A stretch of DNA of 64,000 nt from Pseudomonas sp. TNT3 (GTDB taxonomy: Bacteria; Pseudomonadota; Gammaproteobacteria; Pseudomonadales; Pseudomonadaceae). Where the stretch lies: NCBI RefSeq assembly GCF_010095445.2, contig NZ_WFGV02000021.1, positions 1 to 64,000 on the forward strand. Direction: 5' to 3'. Positions 36,599-44,730 of this stretch are shown in pieces; the stretch's first letter is position 1, and each line of letters opens with the position of its first letter. The translations under genes were made by a program, and so were the position numbers. The notes under the pieces are model-generated. The model saw nothing but the letters and a program-made list of their open reading frames with translations. It did no database searches and had not been told where the DNA came from.

Positions 36599-37342
36599 AT
36601 GCCTGAAACACGTCCCCTTCAAGTTCATTACCTCAAGGCCGCCTGTTCCAATTGCAGTGTGTTGGAGTTGTGCCTGCCGATTGGCTTGAGCGGCGCGGAA
36701 GTCGAGCGACTGGATACGCTGATCGTGCAACGCTTCAAGGTCAAAAAGGGTGCCGCGTTGTACCGCACGGGCGACCCGTTGCGTTCGCTTTACGCAGTCC
36801 GTATCGGCTCATTCAAGACCAGCATGTTGTCAGTCGATGGTCGTGAACAGGTCACGGGTTTTCACATACCCGGCGAGATGCTCGGTCTGGACGCCATCAG
36901 CGCCGATGAGCACGCCTGCAACGCGTTTGCCCTCGAGGACAGCGAAGTCTGCCCCATCCACTTCGTGCAACTGGAGAAACTCGCCCAAAACCTGCCGTCG
37001 CTGCAGCACAACCTTAACAGGCTCCTGAGTCGTGAAATCGTGCGTGATCACAGCATGTTGATGCTCATGGGCAATATGAACTCGGATGAGCGACTGGCGG
37101 CTTTTCTGCTGAACCTGTCGCAACGTTTCAGTATCCGCGGCTATTCATCCAGAGACTTCGTGCTGAAAATGCGTCGCGAAGAAATCGGCTCCTACCTGGG
37201 GCTGCGACTGGAAACCATCTGCCGGGGCATTGCGCACCTGCGGGATCAGGGACTGGTAGAAATATCGGGCCGAGACGTCAAAATCCAGAACATGGAAGGG
37301 CTCAAGCAGCTGGTCGCGGGCTGTCATCGCTCCCCACGCTGA
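36599..37342 (+). CDS. FNR/ANR-type oxygen-sensing regulator (Crp/Fnr family)
   Basis: A 247-residue regulator from ATG 36599 (MPETRPLQVHYLKAAC); starts at 36536 or 36566 are possible but add no conserved residues. The N-terminal cysteines C16, C19 and C25 (C-x2-C-x5-C) plus C118 (ALEDSEVCPI) correspond to the four [4Fe-4S] ligands of FNR. A cyclic-nucleotide-binding-like beta roll (FKVKKGAALYRTGDPLRSLYAVRIGSFK) is followed by the HTH with IGSYLGLRLETICRGIAHLRDQGLV. In FNR the recognition residues are E-x-x-S-R; here they are E205, C208 and R209, so Ser is replaced by Cys. It is a paralogue of ANR rather than ANR itself and lies amid ANR-box promoters. Confidence 0.92.
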   Translation: MPETRPLQVHYLKAACSNCSVLELCLPIGLSGAEVERLDTLIVQRFKVKKGAALYRTGDPLRSLYAVRIGSFKTSMLSVDGREQVTGFHIPGEMLGLDAISADEHACNAFALEDSEVCPIHFVQLEKLAQNLPSLQHNLNRLLSREIVRDHSMLMLMGNMNSDERLAAFLLNLSQRFSIRGYSSRDFVLKMRREEIGSYLGLRLETICRGIAHLRDQGLVEISGRDVKIQNMEGLKQLVAGCHRSPR

Positions 37343-37446
37343 CATCCGCACGTCTGGAGGATTGTCATGCGTGCCATGTTGCACTGGACGATGCTAATCA
37401 GGCTTTCGCGTGCTCAGGGCCGGGCAGTTCAAGAGAGCGATCGTGC

Positions 37447-38361
37447 TCACCCCCTGATGTTCGACTTGACGACCAGAATGCTGCCCGGCACCGAGTACAA
37501 CGCTCGCTCGGTATTACTGCCGATCAACCGGTCAATCCCCACTCGGTGCACCGTGCCCATCACCACCACATCGGCCAGGTATTGCTCGACAAACTCGCTA
37601 ATCACCGGCACTGGCAGACCCATGACGAAATGCCGCCGCTCCGGCGGAACGCCGTAACGATCGGCCAGGGTGACAAACGCCAGGTGCAGGGATTCACGCA
37701 GTTCCTCAACGTAGTCCACGCTCCAGCCACCGCCGACCAGCGGCGCATCGCTATTGAAGGCCGGCGACAAGTCATAGGCGTAAAGCAGGTGCAGCGGCGC
37801 ATCGCATTGCAAGGCCAGTGCGTTGGCGTTCTGAATGATGGTGTCGTTCAGATCGCCGATTTGTGTCGACGGATCAAACGGGTCCACCGCGGCGACGACC
37901 CGATGCGGCAAACCGTAACGGGCGTGATTGACCAAGTGCACGGGGATCGGGCATTCGCGCAGCAAGTGACAATCAATCGGCGTGATGAACACCCGCTTGA
38001 GTACAGGCTCCAAGGTGACATCCTTGATCAGCAAGTCAGGCTTGAGATCTTCGACCGCGTTCAATATATCCAGTAGCGGATGGGTCGTGAACACGACTTT
38101 GACGGTCACCTCCAGTCCCAGGCCGCTGAGCCGCTCGGCCTCTTCGACCTCCCAGCGGCGATAGCGGCGCAGATAGCGCTGATACCCTGCGTCGTCGATT
38201 TTCTCTTCCCACACATGCACGATCGGTGCGGGCTCGACAAAGGTCCGCACATCCAGCACAGCCCCACTCGCCTTGGCCAACGCGACGGCACGCAGCAGGG
38301 CGGGAGACTGATGCAGGGTTTGGTCGGCGATCAGCAACAAACGTTGATATAGACCCATCAC
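37447..38361 (-). CDS. Tandem universal stress protein (UspA family)
   Basis: A 304-residue two-domain Usp. The N-terminal domain begins YQRLLLIADQTLHQSPALLRAVALAKASGA; the C-terminal domain ends DVVVMGTVHRVGIDRLIGSNTERALYSVPGSILVV, with the G-x2-G-x9-G-type nucleotide-binding pattern. The first domain contains the variant HVWEEKIDDAGYQRYLRRYRRWEVEEAERL, more divergent than in the other three copies. A perfect ANR box is centred 77 bases upstream. It converges on the FNR-type gene, with about 100 bases between. Confidence 0.92.
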   Translation of the reverse strand: MMGLYQRLLLIADQTLHQSPALLRAVALAKASGAVLDVRTFVEPAPIVHVWEEKIDDAGYQRYLRRYRRWEVEEAERLSGLGLEVTVKVVFTTHPLLDILNAVEDLKPDLLIKDVTLEPVLKRVFITPIDCHLLRECPIPVHLVNHARYGLPHRVVAAVDPFDPSTQIGDLNDTIIQNANALALQCDAPLHLLYAYDLSPAFNSDAPLVGGGWSVDYVEELRESLHLAFVTLADRYGVPPERRHFVMGLPVPVISEFVEQYLADVVVMGTVHRVGIDRLIGSNTERALYSVPGSILVVKSNIRG

Positions 38362-38431
38362 ACACCTCGACTCGACACCGGTCGTTAAACGCCGGAGGTT
38401 TCACCATGCGCTTGTTGCCCCCTCCCCCAGG

Positions 38432-38445
38432 TTGATTTACATCAA
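38432..38445. promoter_or_regulatory. Perfect ANR/FNR box before the universal stress protein at 37447
   Basis: TTGAT-TTAC-ATCAA is an exact match, identical in sequence to the box before xfp, centred 77 bases before the Usp start codon at 38361. Confidence 0.9.
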
Positions 38446-38478
38446 ACACGCGTAAATGAATGCTCACGTTACGTCTCT

Positions 38479-38492
38479 CTGATCCAGATCAG
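38479..38492. promoter_or_regulatory. ANR-like box before the GNAT acetyltransferase
   Basis: CTGAT-CCAG-ATCAG is a perfect palindrome with two symmetric mismatches to the consensus (C for T and G for A at the ends), centred 95 bases before ATG 38581. It lies 40 bases from the box serving the divergent gene. Confidence 0.7.
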
Positions 38493-38580
38493 ATTCTGGC
38501 GGTGCCGGCGGCGTAGAAAGGAATGAACCGCGGGGCCCATCATCACGCGCCAATTTTTCAAACCCATGGAGGATTACCCC

Positions 38581-39144
38581 ATGCTCACCGTCAAAGACCA
38601 CAATGATCGTGCCGCTGCCGCCTACGCCGCGATCACCGGACAACACTGGATCGAAGCGCTCAAGGATGGTCGTCACGTGCTGATCCGGCCGCTGGCGGAA
38701 AAAGACCGCGAGCGTGAATACGCCTTTATCAAACGGCTGTCTCCCGAGTCCCGGCACATGCGTTTTCTTGCGCAGATCAACGAACCTGGCACCGCCATGC
38801 TTAACCAGTTGATGGACACCGATAACAAACAGCGCACAGCCTACATCGCGCTGGTCCACGAAAACGGCCAATTGATTGAGATCGGCGTCAGCCGCTACGC
38901 CGCCACGGGCGAGCATGAATGTGAATGCGCCGTGACAGTCGCCGATGAATGGAAACACCTGGGGCTGGGTACGTTACTGATGGAGCATCTGATCAAGGCC
39001 GCCCGCAGAAACGGTTTTCGGCAGATGTATTCGGTGGATGCCTCCAGCAATGCGCCGATGCGCGACCTGGCCAAGGCGCTGGGGTTCGAGACGCACAATG
39101 ATCCCGATGACAGCCGTCAGGTCATCCATCGCCTTTACCTGTAA
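38581..39144 (+). CDS. GNAT-family N-acetyltransferase
   Basis: A 187-residue acetyltransferase. Start at 38581 (MLTVKDHNDR) follows GGAGG at 8 bases; the frame to 38566 would overlap that site. The domain spans residues about 28-187, with VLIRPLAEKDREREYAFIKRLSPESRHMRF at the start and the acetyl-CoA loop VADEWKHLGLGTLLMEHLIKAARRNG. It resembles the GNAT domain of protein acetyltransferases such as Pat without the large CoA-ligase-like part, so acetylation of a protein lysine is plausible. It is co-located with Usp genes and phosphoketolase and preceded by an ANR-like box. Confidence 0.9.
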   Translation: MLTVKDHNDRAAAAYAAITGQHWIEALKDGRHVLIRPLAEKDREREYAFIKRLSPESRHMRFLAQINEPGTAMLNQLMDTDNKQRTAYIALVHENGQLIEIGVSRYAATGEHECECAVTVADEWKHLGLGTLLMEHLIKAARRNGFRQMYSVDASSNAPMRDLAKALGFETHNDPDDSRQVIHRLYL

Positions 39145-39197
39145 ACAATCGCCCCGCGATGTGCCGGCCAACGGTGCATTGCGGGGCTGTCCACGTC

Positions 39198-40121
39198 TCA
39201 GGATTGCAACATCTCGCTTGGTTTGATCGCCAGTACACTGCAAGGCGCCCGGTGCAAGAGTTGTTCGGCTGTGGTCCCCAGCAGCTTGTTCAACCCCTTG
39301 TGCTGCACCGTTCCCATTACGATGACATCGGTGCGGTGGTCAACGGAAAATTCACAAATACTGGACACCGGTGCGCCCTCGATGAAGTGCCGACATTCCG
39401 ATGGCACGCCGTGACGCTCTGCCAGGGCCGCAAACGCCCCGTGCTGAGCCACGCCCAACGCTTCATAAATTCCGACGGCCAGCGGCAGCGCACCAAATCC
39501 CATGTCCTGCGCATACACGGTCGTCCAGTCAAAGACATACAGCAGCTCAAGCCGGGCATCACATTGTTCAGCCAGTTTGGTCGCAGCGTCGATAATCTGG
39601 TCGTTGAACACGTGGTCCTGCTCTTCGCTGCGCAGCACATCGACGATGGCCAGCACGTTGCGGGGTCGTGGATTGAGGGCATTGGTCACCAGATGCACCG
39701 GCACCGGACAATCGCGCAGCAACTGCCAGTCCAGCGGCGTGAAAAACACCCGTCTCAACGCCGACTCTTCCTGGGCATCCTTGATGATCAGCACCAGTGG
39801 CATTTCGTTGACGAAGTGCAGAATCTCCTCGTAAGGATGCTGTACCCACACCACCTCACTGGTGACCTCGACGCCGTGTTGACTCAACAACGCGGCTTGC
39901 TCCGCGAGCCATTGTCGATGGGTTTGTAAATAACCGTCCCGTGCCAGGCTCATCTGCTCATGGGCGAACAGGCCAGCCACCGCCAGAGCCTGCAAATAGT
40001 CGAACGCCACGATGTGCAACGGTAATTGCATAACGAGTGCCAACGCGGCGGCACGGTCGAACGCCGGCGTGCGGGTCATGGCTGAGGGGGCTATTAACAG
40101 TAAACGCGGAGTCTGCGACAT
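39198..40121 (-). CDS. Tandem universal stress protein (UspA family)
   Basis: A 307-residue two-domain Usp. The frame extends far upstream, but ATG 40121 (MSQTPRLLLIAPSAMTRTPAFDRAAALAL) with GAGGTGTCCC before it is the clear start and aligns with the paralogue at 31974. The C-terminus has VIVMGTVQHKGLNKLLGTTAEQLLHRAPCSVLAI. Two ANR-type boxes lie upstream, centred at 80 and 133 bases. It is divergent from the next paralogue at 40369. Confidence 0.93.
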   Translation of the reverse strand: MSQTPRLLLIAPSAMTRTPAFDRAAALALVMQLPLHIVAFDYLQALAVAGLFAHEQMSLARDGYLQTHRQWLAEQAALLSQHGVEVTSEVVWVQHPYEEILHFVNEMPLVLIIKDAQEESALRRVFFTPLDWQLLRDCPVPVHLVTNALNPRPRNVLAIVDVLRSEEQDHVFNDQIIDAATKLAEQCDARLELLYVFDWTTVYAQDMGFGALPLAVGIYEALGVAQHGAFAALAERHGVPSECRHFIEGAPVSSICEFSVDHRTDVIVMGTVQHKGLNKLLGTTAEQLLHRAPCSVLAIKPSEMLQS

Positions 40122-40194
40122 GGGACACCTCGGCACGCGGCCATCTGGATGGAGTGAGTAGAACTCCAGATTGAGCGTTGCCGCCAGAGGCGAC

Positions 40195-40208
40195 TTGACC
40201 TTTATCAG
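40195..40208. promoter_or_regulatory. ANR-like box before the universal stress protein at 39198
   Basis: TTGAC-CTTT-ATCAG has two mismatches to the consensus. It is centred 80 bases before ATG 40121, the same distance seen for the perfect boxes before xfp and the Usp at 37447. Confidence 0.65.
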
Positions 40209-40247
40209 CAACGACGCTCGGTTTAACGTTAATGAAGACAGATAAAG

Positions 40248-40261
40248 TTGATCTTGATCAA
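40248..40261. promoter_or_regulatory. Perfect ANR/FNR box between divergent universal stress proteins
   Basis: TTGAT-CTTG-ATCAA is an exact match, with outer bases GTTGAT...ATCAAC also paired. It is centred 114 bases before the plus-strand Usp at 40369 and 133 before the minus-strand one at 40121, so it may serve either or both. Confidence 0.87.
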
Positions 40262-40368
40262 CCGATCGCCTCCCCGGCCAGCGGCAAGATGAGCCTAAGG
40301 GTTCACTACCCAAAAGCACCGTTGCCATTGCGCACAGGCGTCGCTGGATTACCCACGGGAGATTTGTC

Positions 40369-41295
40369 ATGTCTGAGCAATCACGTTTGATGCTGGTCGT
40401 CTCGCCCCTGATGGAAAACAGCCCCGCGTTCGACCGGGCCGCGGCGTTGGCCAAGGCTTCGGGTGCGGCATTGCATATTGTGGCGTTCGATTACCTGGAA
40501 GGACTGGCGACAGCCGGGATGGTCAACGAACAAGCGCTGGAGCAGATGCGACTCGGGTATGTCGAGCGCCATCGCCAATGGCTCGAAGAGCAGGCCCGTC
40601 CCTTACGCAAAATCGGCGTGCACGTCACCACCGAAGTGGTCTGGGTGGAAAGACCCTTGCAGGAAATCCTCATTCACCTCAAAGAACAGCCGATGACCGC
40701 ACTGATCAAAGCACTCGAATACGAGTCACTGCTGTCGCGCCTGATGTTCACACCGCTCGATATCCATCTACTGCGCGAATGCCCCGTGCCTTTGCATTTT
40801 GTCAGTCACGTGCAGCACGCCCTGCCACGCAAGATTGTCGCCGCAGTTGATCCTTTCCATCGCGATAGCCAATACGGAGGTTTCAACGACAGGATTTTGC
40901 GCGAGGCCTCAAAACTGGCGAGCACCTGTAATGCGACGCTCGATGTGATCTATGCCCATGACCTGTCATCCATCAGCACCGACGAATTCGGCTTCGAAAA
41001 CGCTTCTGCATTTTTTTCCTCGGGTACTGCCAAGACGCTGTTCGATGCACAGGGCGATGCCTTCCGCGAGCTGGCCGAGCGCAACGGGATTCCGCCGGAG
41101 CGCCAGCACATGATCATGGGCAACCCGACCAAGGTTCTCTCCAGTTACGCGGATGCCTATGGCATCGACGTCATCGTCATGGGCCGGGTCGGCCATCGGG
41201 GCATAGGTCGATTGGTCGGCAGTACGGTGGAACATCTGCTGTACAAAATGCCCTGCAGCGTGTGGGTGGTTTCTCCAGAAGAACTGGCTGACTGA
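40369..41295 (+). CDS. Tandem universal stress protein (UspA family)
   Basis: A 308-residue two-domain Usp beginning SRLMLVVSPLMENSPAFDRAAALAKASGA. It closes with DVIVMGRVGHRGIGRLVGSTVEHLLYKMPCSVWVV. The ATG at 40369 follows GGGAGATTTGTC. It has the same architecture as the three other copies and shares a promoter region with the divergent paralogue. Confidence 0.94.
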   Translation: MSEQSRLMLVVSPLMENSPAFDRAAALAKASGAALHIVAFDYLEGLATAGMVNEQALEQMRLGYVERHRQWLEEQARPLRKIGVHVTTEVVWVERPLQEILIHLKEQPMTALIKALEYESLLSRLMFTPLDIHLLRECPVPLHFVSHVQHALPRKIVAAVDPFHRDSQYGGFNDRILREASKLASTCNATLDVIYAHDLSSISTDEFGFENASAFFSSGTAKTLFDAQGDAFRELAERNGIPPERQHMIMGNPTKVLSSYADAYGIDVIVMGRVGHRGIGRLVGSTVEHLLYKMPCSVWVVSPEELAD

Positions 41296-41440
41296 AAGAC
41301 GCCCACGAATCAGAGAGAGGGAGGATGGGGTGTCAGCGCACCGCTGAACAATGCCGCCAACCTAATGCCTGCGAGCAGTGGGATTGGGTGGCGGCATCAA
41401 CAGGATCACCTGATCGCGGCACCGGTACTGGCGGTTTCCA

Positions 41441-42154
41441 TCAGTGACCGGCGCTTTGACCTCCATCGACGTGCAGGATTTCCCCAGTGACGAAGTTGGC
41501 GCTGTCCAGGTACAGCACCGCCCCGACAATGTCTTGCACCTCGCCCATGTGGCCGACCGGATGCAGGCTGCCCAGAGCGGCGTGGCTTTCCTCACCATGC
41601 ATCGGGGTCTTGATGATGCCCGGCGATACAGCGTTAACGCGGATGCCGCGCTTGGCGTACTCGATCGCCAGGGATTTGGTCGCGGCGTTCATGCCGCCTT
41701 TGGTCAGCGACGCGAGCACCGATGGCACGCCATCGATGGCGTGATCGACCAGCGTTGTGGTGATACTGACCACATGTCCACCCTCACCTTGTTTCTCCAT
41801 CTGGGCAATCGCCTGCTGCGACATGTGGAAGAAGCTGCCCATGTTGGTGGCCACGGTGTTCACGTAATCTTCGCGGGTATAGGCCGTGAACGGCTTGGCC
41901 AGGAAGATCCCGGCGTTGTTCACCAGAGTGTCAATACGCCCGAAACGCGCTACGCCTTCGCGGATGATTTTCTCGGCAGTCGCCGGATCGGCAATGTCAC
42001 CTGCGACGGTCAGGATGTCCGGATCGGATGACGGTTTGATAGAGCGCGAAGTCGCAACCACTTGATAGCCGAGTTTACGAAAACCTTCGACGATCCCTGC
42101 GCCAAGACCCTGGGATGCGCCAGTAACCACGACGACTTTTTTTGAATGGCTCAT
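41441..42154 (-). CDS. Short-chain dehydrogenase-like protein lacking the catalytic tyrosine
   Basis: A 237-residue Rossmann protein of the SDR superfamily. The cofactor motif is TGASQGLG (11-18) and the NNAG motif is at 79-82, both intact. In the active site the usual Y-x-x-x-K reads ASLTK (148-152): the lysine is kept but tyrosine is replaced by Ala148, with catalytic Ser near residue 130. Activity as a normal oxidoreductase is therefore doubtful unless another residue substitutes. It lies 51 bases after the DsbA-like gene, probably in one operon with it and the tautomerase, divergent from a LysR regulator. Confidence 0.85.
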   Translation of the reverse strand: MSHSKKVVVVTGASQGLGAGIVEGFRKLGYQVVATSRSIKPSSDPDILTVAGDIADPATAEKIIREGVARFGRIDTLVNNAGIFLAKPFTAYTREDYVNTVATNMGSFFHMSQQAIAQMEKQGEGGHVVSITTTLVDHAIDGVPSVLASLTKGGMNAATKSLAIEYAKRGIRVNAVSPGIIKTPMHGEESHAALGSLHPVGHMGEVQDIVGAVLYLDSANFVTGEILHVDGGQSAGH

Positions 42155-42205
42155 GATAATTCCTCGATAGATTATGAAAGTAGTTTCAATGGAACAGTCG
42201 GGCCA

Positions 42206-42859
42206 TCAGGCTGCCGCGGACTCGCGCGCCATTTGCCTGAGGACCTGTTCGTATTCCGCGACTGATTGTGATCCGGACACTAGATGACCACCGTTCATCA
42301 CCATGGCCGGGACCGAGTTGATGCCGCGTTGCAGGTAAAAATCTTCCAGCTCTCTGATTTCCGTGGCGAACTCGCCGGTGTCCAGTATCTGCCGGGCGCG
42401 AGCGGCGCAAAGTCCCGCTTCACCGGCCAGGCGCACCAGGGTTTCAGGGTCGCTGGGGTTCTGGCCGTCGGTGAAATACGCCTTTAGCAGGATGTTCTTC
42501 AGCGCGATCTGTCGACCGTCTTGCGCCGCCCAGAACAACAGCCTGTGAGCATCGAAGGTGTTGTAGAAATGGCTGCGTTTTGCCAGGTCAAACTCAAAAC
42601 CGATGGCCTTGCCGCGGGCGATCACGCTGTCATTACGCGAGGCAACTTCACCGGCACTGCGACCATATTTGCGCATCATGTGACTGACTGCGTGTTCACC
42701 CTCGGCCGGCATATCCGGATTGAGTTCGAAGGGTTTAAACGTCAGCTCGACGACAACTTCGCCGGCAAGATTGGCGATGGCCTGTTGCAAGGCCGTGGCG
42801 CCAAGCGCACACCAGGGGCACACGACATCCGACACAAAATCAACTCTGACGGGCTTCAT
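42206..42859 (-). CDS. DsbA-family thiol oxidoreductase (FrnE-like)
   Basis: A 217-residue cytoplasmic thioredoxin-fold protein with active site CPWC in VDFVSDVVCPWCALGATAL and the helical insertion typical of FrnE/2-hydroxychromene-2-carboxylate isomerase relatives. The cis-Pro loop reads NSVPAMVMN. No signal peptide is present. Its start overlaps the tautomerase stop by four bases (ATGA), so the two are co-translated. Confidence 0.92.
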   Translation of the reverse strand: MKPVRVDFVSDVVCPWCALGATALQQAIANLAGEVVVELTFKPFELNPDMPAEGEHAVSHMMRKYGRSAGEVASRNDSVIARGKAIGFEFDLAKRSHFYNTFDAHRLLFWAAQDGRQIALKNILLKAYFTDGQNPSDPETLVRLAGEAGLCAARARQILDTGEFATEIRELEDFYLQRGINSVPAMVMNGGHLVSGSQSVAEYEQVLRQMARESAAA

Positions 42860-43071
42860 GACGTGGGTTCCGCCAGCGACTTGCGGTACTCGGTGGTGGT
42901 TATTCCAGCGTAGCCCCAGTTATCGGTATCCACTTCCTCGATCACGATATGCGTCAGGTGCGGATCCTTGTTGAGCACGGTCTCCATGGTTTTGGTGATC
43001 TCGGCGATGACCTGAGCTTTCTGTTCTTTGGTAACGCCGTCGCGGGTAATACGAACACTGATGAAAGGCAT
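42856..43071 (-). CDS. 4-oxalocrotonate tautomerase-like small protein
   Basis: A 71-residue tautomerase-superfamily protein. ATG 43071 is the start because family members use the exposed Pro after Met as catalytic base, here MPFISVRITRDGVTKEQK. The upstream frame to 43116 is rejected for that reason. Family text includes VIEEVDTDNWGYAG. It is the first gene of a minus-strand operon with the DsbA-like and SDR-like genes. Confidence 0.92.
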   Translation of the reverse strand: MPFISVRITRDGVTKEQKAQVIAEITKTMETVLNKDPHLTHIVIEEVDTDNWGYAGITTTEYRKSLAEPTS

Positions 43072-43166
43072 GGGAGTGTCTCCAGTTCGCTCCCCATCGG
43101 CATGATGAGGCGGCAAGTGGAATGAACTGTAGAAGGTTGCCTGGAATGGATAAATGCGAGGCTGGG

Positions 43167-43193
43167 TACATCATTTGTGACGCGATGTAATGA
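43167..43193. promoter_or_regulatory. Candidate LysR-regulator operator
   Basis: Nested inverted repeats TACAT (43167-43171) / ATGTA (43185-43189) and TCATT (43171-43175) / AATGA (43189-43193) lie midway between the divergent tautomerase and LysR genes. LysR regulators bind such interrupted dyads with T-N11-A cores. The assignment is by position and symmetry only. Confidence 0.4.
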
Positions 43194-43274
43194 ATCGAGC
43201 GTAGCCAACCTTTGCAGGGCCATGGCTCAACGTTATGCTTTCGCGCACTTCGCCGATTACTCAGTGTGATTAAT

Positions 43275-44198
43275 ATGAAGCGCCATTTTGATGACCTGCA
43301 GCTTGGAAGCATCGAGCTATTCTGCCTCGCCTCGGAAACGGGCAGTTTTACGGCAGCTGCGCAGGTAGCCGGTGTTACGCCTGCGGCAGTAAGCCGCTCG
43401 ATTTTACGTCTTGAAGAGCGCTTGGGATCACGCCTGTTCGTGAGAACCACGCGCAGCATCCGGATGACTGAACCGGGACGGGTGTTCTACGAACAGTGCC
43501 GACAAGCCCTGACTCAACTGGTGGAAGCGCAACAAGAAGTCATGGGCGCTCAATCGAAGCCTTCAGGACAGCTGCGCATCAGTCTTCCTACCACGTACGG
43601 GCACCACCGGATCTTGCCGCTTCTGCCGAAATTTCGAGCGCTTTATCCAGACGTCACCGTTGATATCCACTTGGGTAACCGAAATATCGACTTTGTGGCG
43701 GAGGGCTATGATCTGGCGATTCGGGTCCGGGCTCAACCGGACTCTAACCTGATTGCCCGCTTGCTCGAAGACGCAAAACTGGTGGTGGTCGCGACACCTG
43801 AATACCTGGCCAAGGCAGGCACGCCAACGACGCTGGATGACCTTGTCGCTCACGAGTGCATTCAATTTGAACTGCCCAGCAGCGGTCGACGCATCTCATG
43901 GCTGTTCAACGTCGAGGGCAAACAACGTGAGGTCTTCGCTGAGGGCGGATATTGCTGTTCGGATGATGTGCTGGGCGGCGTAACCCTGGCCAAACACAGT
44001 GCCGGTCTCTTCCAGACTTACCAATTCATTGTCGAGCGAGAACTGGCCGATGGGACCCTCGTCGAGGTGCTCCAACCCTACAATGGCCGCTCCAGGCCCT
44101 ACACCCTTCTCTACCCCCATGGCCGCTACGTTCCTCAGCGGGTAAGAGCATTCGTCGACTTTCTGTTGCAGTATCGAACCGACTGGGCGGCGATCTGA
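43275..44198 (+). CDS. LysR-family transcriptional regulator
   Basis: A 307-residue LysR regulator. ATG 43275 (MKRHFDDLQLGSIELFCLAS) gives a standard N-terminal winged HTH (residues ~10-68, GSFTAAAQVAGVTPAAVSRSILRLEERLG) and a substrate-binding domain (VTVDIHLGNRNIDFVAEGYDLAIRV). It is divergent from the tautomerase-DsbA-SDR operon, which it probably controls. Confidence 0.95.
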   Translation: MKRHFDDLQLGSIELFCLASETGSFTAAAQVAGVTPAAVSRSILRLEERLGSRLFVRTTRSIRMTEPGRVFYEQCRQALTQLVEAQQEVMGAQSKPSGQLRISLPTTYGHHRILPLLPKFRALYPDVTVDIHLGNRNIDFVAEGYDLAIRVRAQPDSNLIARLLEDAKLVVVATPEYLAKAGTPTTLDDLVAHECIQFELPSSGRRISWLFNVEGKQREVFAEGGYCCSDDVLGGVTLAKHSAGLFQTYQFIVERELADGTLVEVLQPYNGRSRPYTLLYPHGRYVPQRVRAFVDFLLQYRTDWAAI

Positions 44199-44440
44199 GC
44201 GAGGGGGATTAGTCTGCGCTGCCCCTTGCGCACCGACCGGCTCATGGAAGAATCGAGCGGTGGCAGCTGTACGCAGGTTAGTCGACCGTGGAGACACGAA
44301 ACCGGCGGATTCTGGCGTAAGCGTAGGCTGCGGCGCAAGGTTTTGTGGCTTTCATCTGGTAACTGCAATAGCCGTTAAACAAGCGCCAACAGGACATGTT
44401 TAACGAGCGACCTGCGCTTCCCATACTGACTGACTCAGCC
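44199..44440. other. Intergenic stretch, one possible very small gene
   Basis: No recognised gene. A minus-strand frame at 44278-44397 could encode a 39-residue Cys- and Tyr-containing peptide (MSCWRLFNGYCSYQ...), without a clear ribosome-binding site. I do not count it as a gene. Confidence 0.3.
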
Positions 44441-44690
44441 TCAACCCGCTGGCACCGCCTCAGAGAAATGCCAGCGGTCATCCAGTACATTTTCATACGG
44501 CTTATACAGCCGAACCTTGTAGTTCCACCTCAGACAAGATTTGGTATTGACGGACAGCGGGGCAAATATTCCGGGGCTGGCCGAGGAAATGGAGCGAAGC
44601 GCTCTTTCCATTGAGCGTCACTTCGCAGGCGACAGCGATCAAACCGAGGGACTGCGCCCTTGTGAATCTCGCTGGCGAAATGATCGGCAT
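44441..44690 (-). pseudogene. Frameshifted small hypothetical gene
   Basis: From ATG 44690 the frame reads protein-like text (LIAVACEVTLNGKSASLHFL, ICPAVRQYQILSEVELQGSAV) and stops. Shifting the frame by one base at about 44502 continues YKPYENVLDDRWHFSEAVPA to a stop at 44441. The two halves look like one ~83-residue protein broken by a small indel. The protein is not recognised. Confidence 0.4.
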
Positions 44691-44730
44691 TACACGCCGG
44701 CATTACGCAGTAAATCCCACGACGAGCAAT

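Noticed and set aside
37367-37657. Plus-strand 96-codon frame with a good ribosome-binding site after the FNR-type gene
   Set aside because: Two thirds of it lies antisense to the well-supported universal stress protein gene and it has no recognisable protein pattern; only the first ~25 codons are free of overlap.
44278-44397. 39-residue Cys-containing minus-strand frame
   Set aside because: No ribosome-binding site and no recognised family; too short to support on its own.
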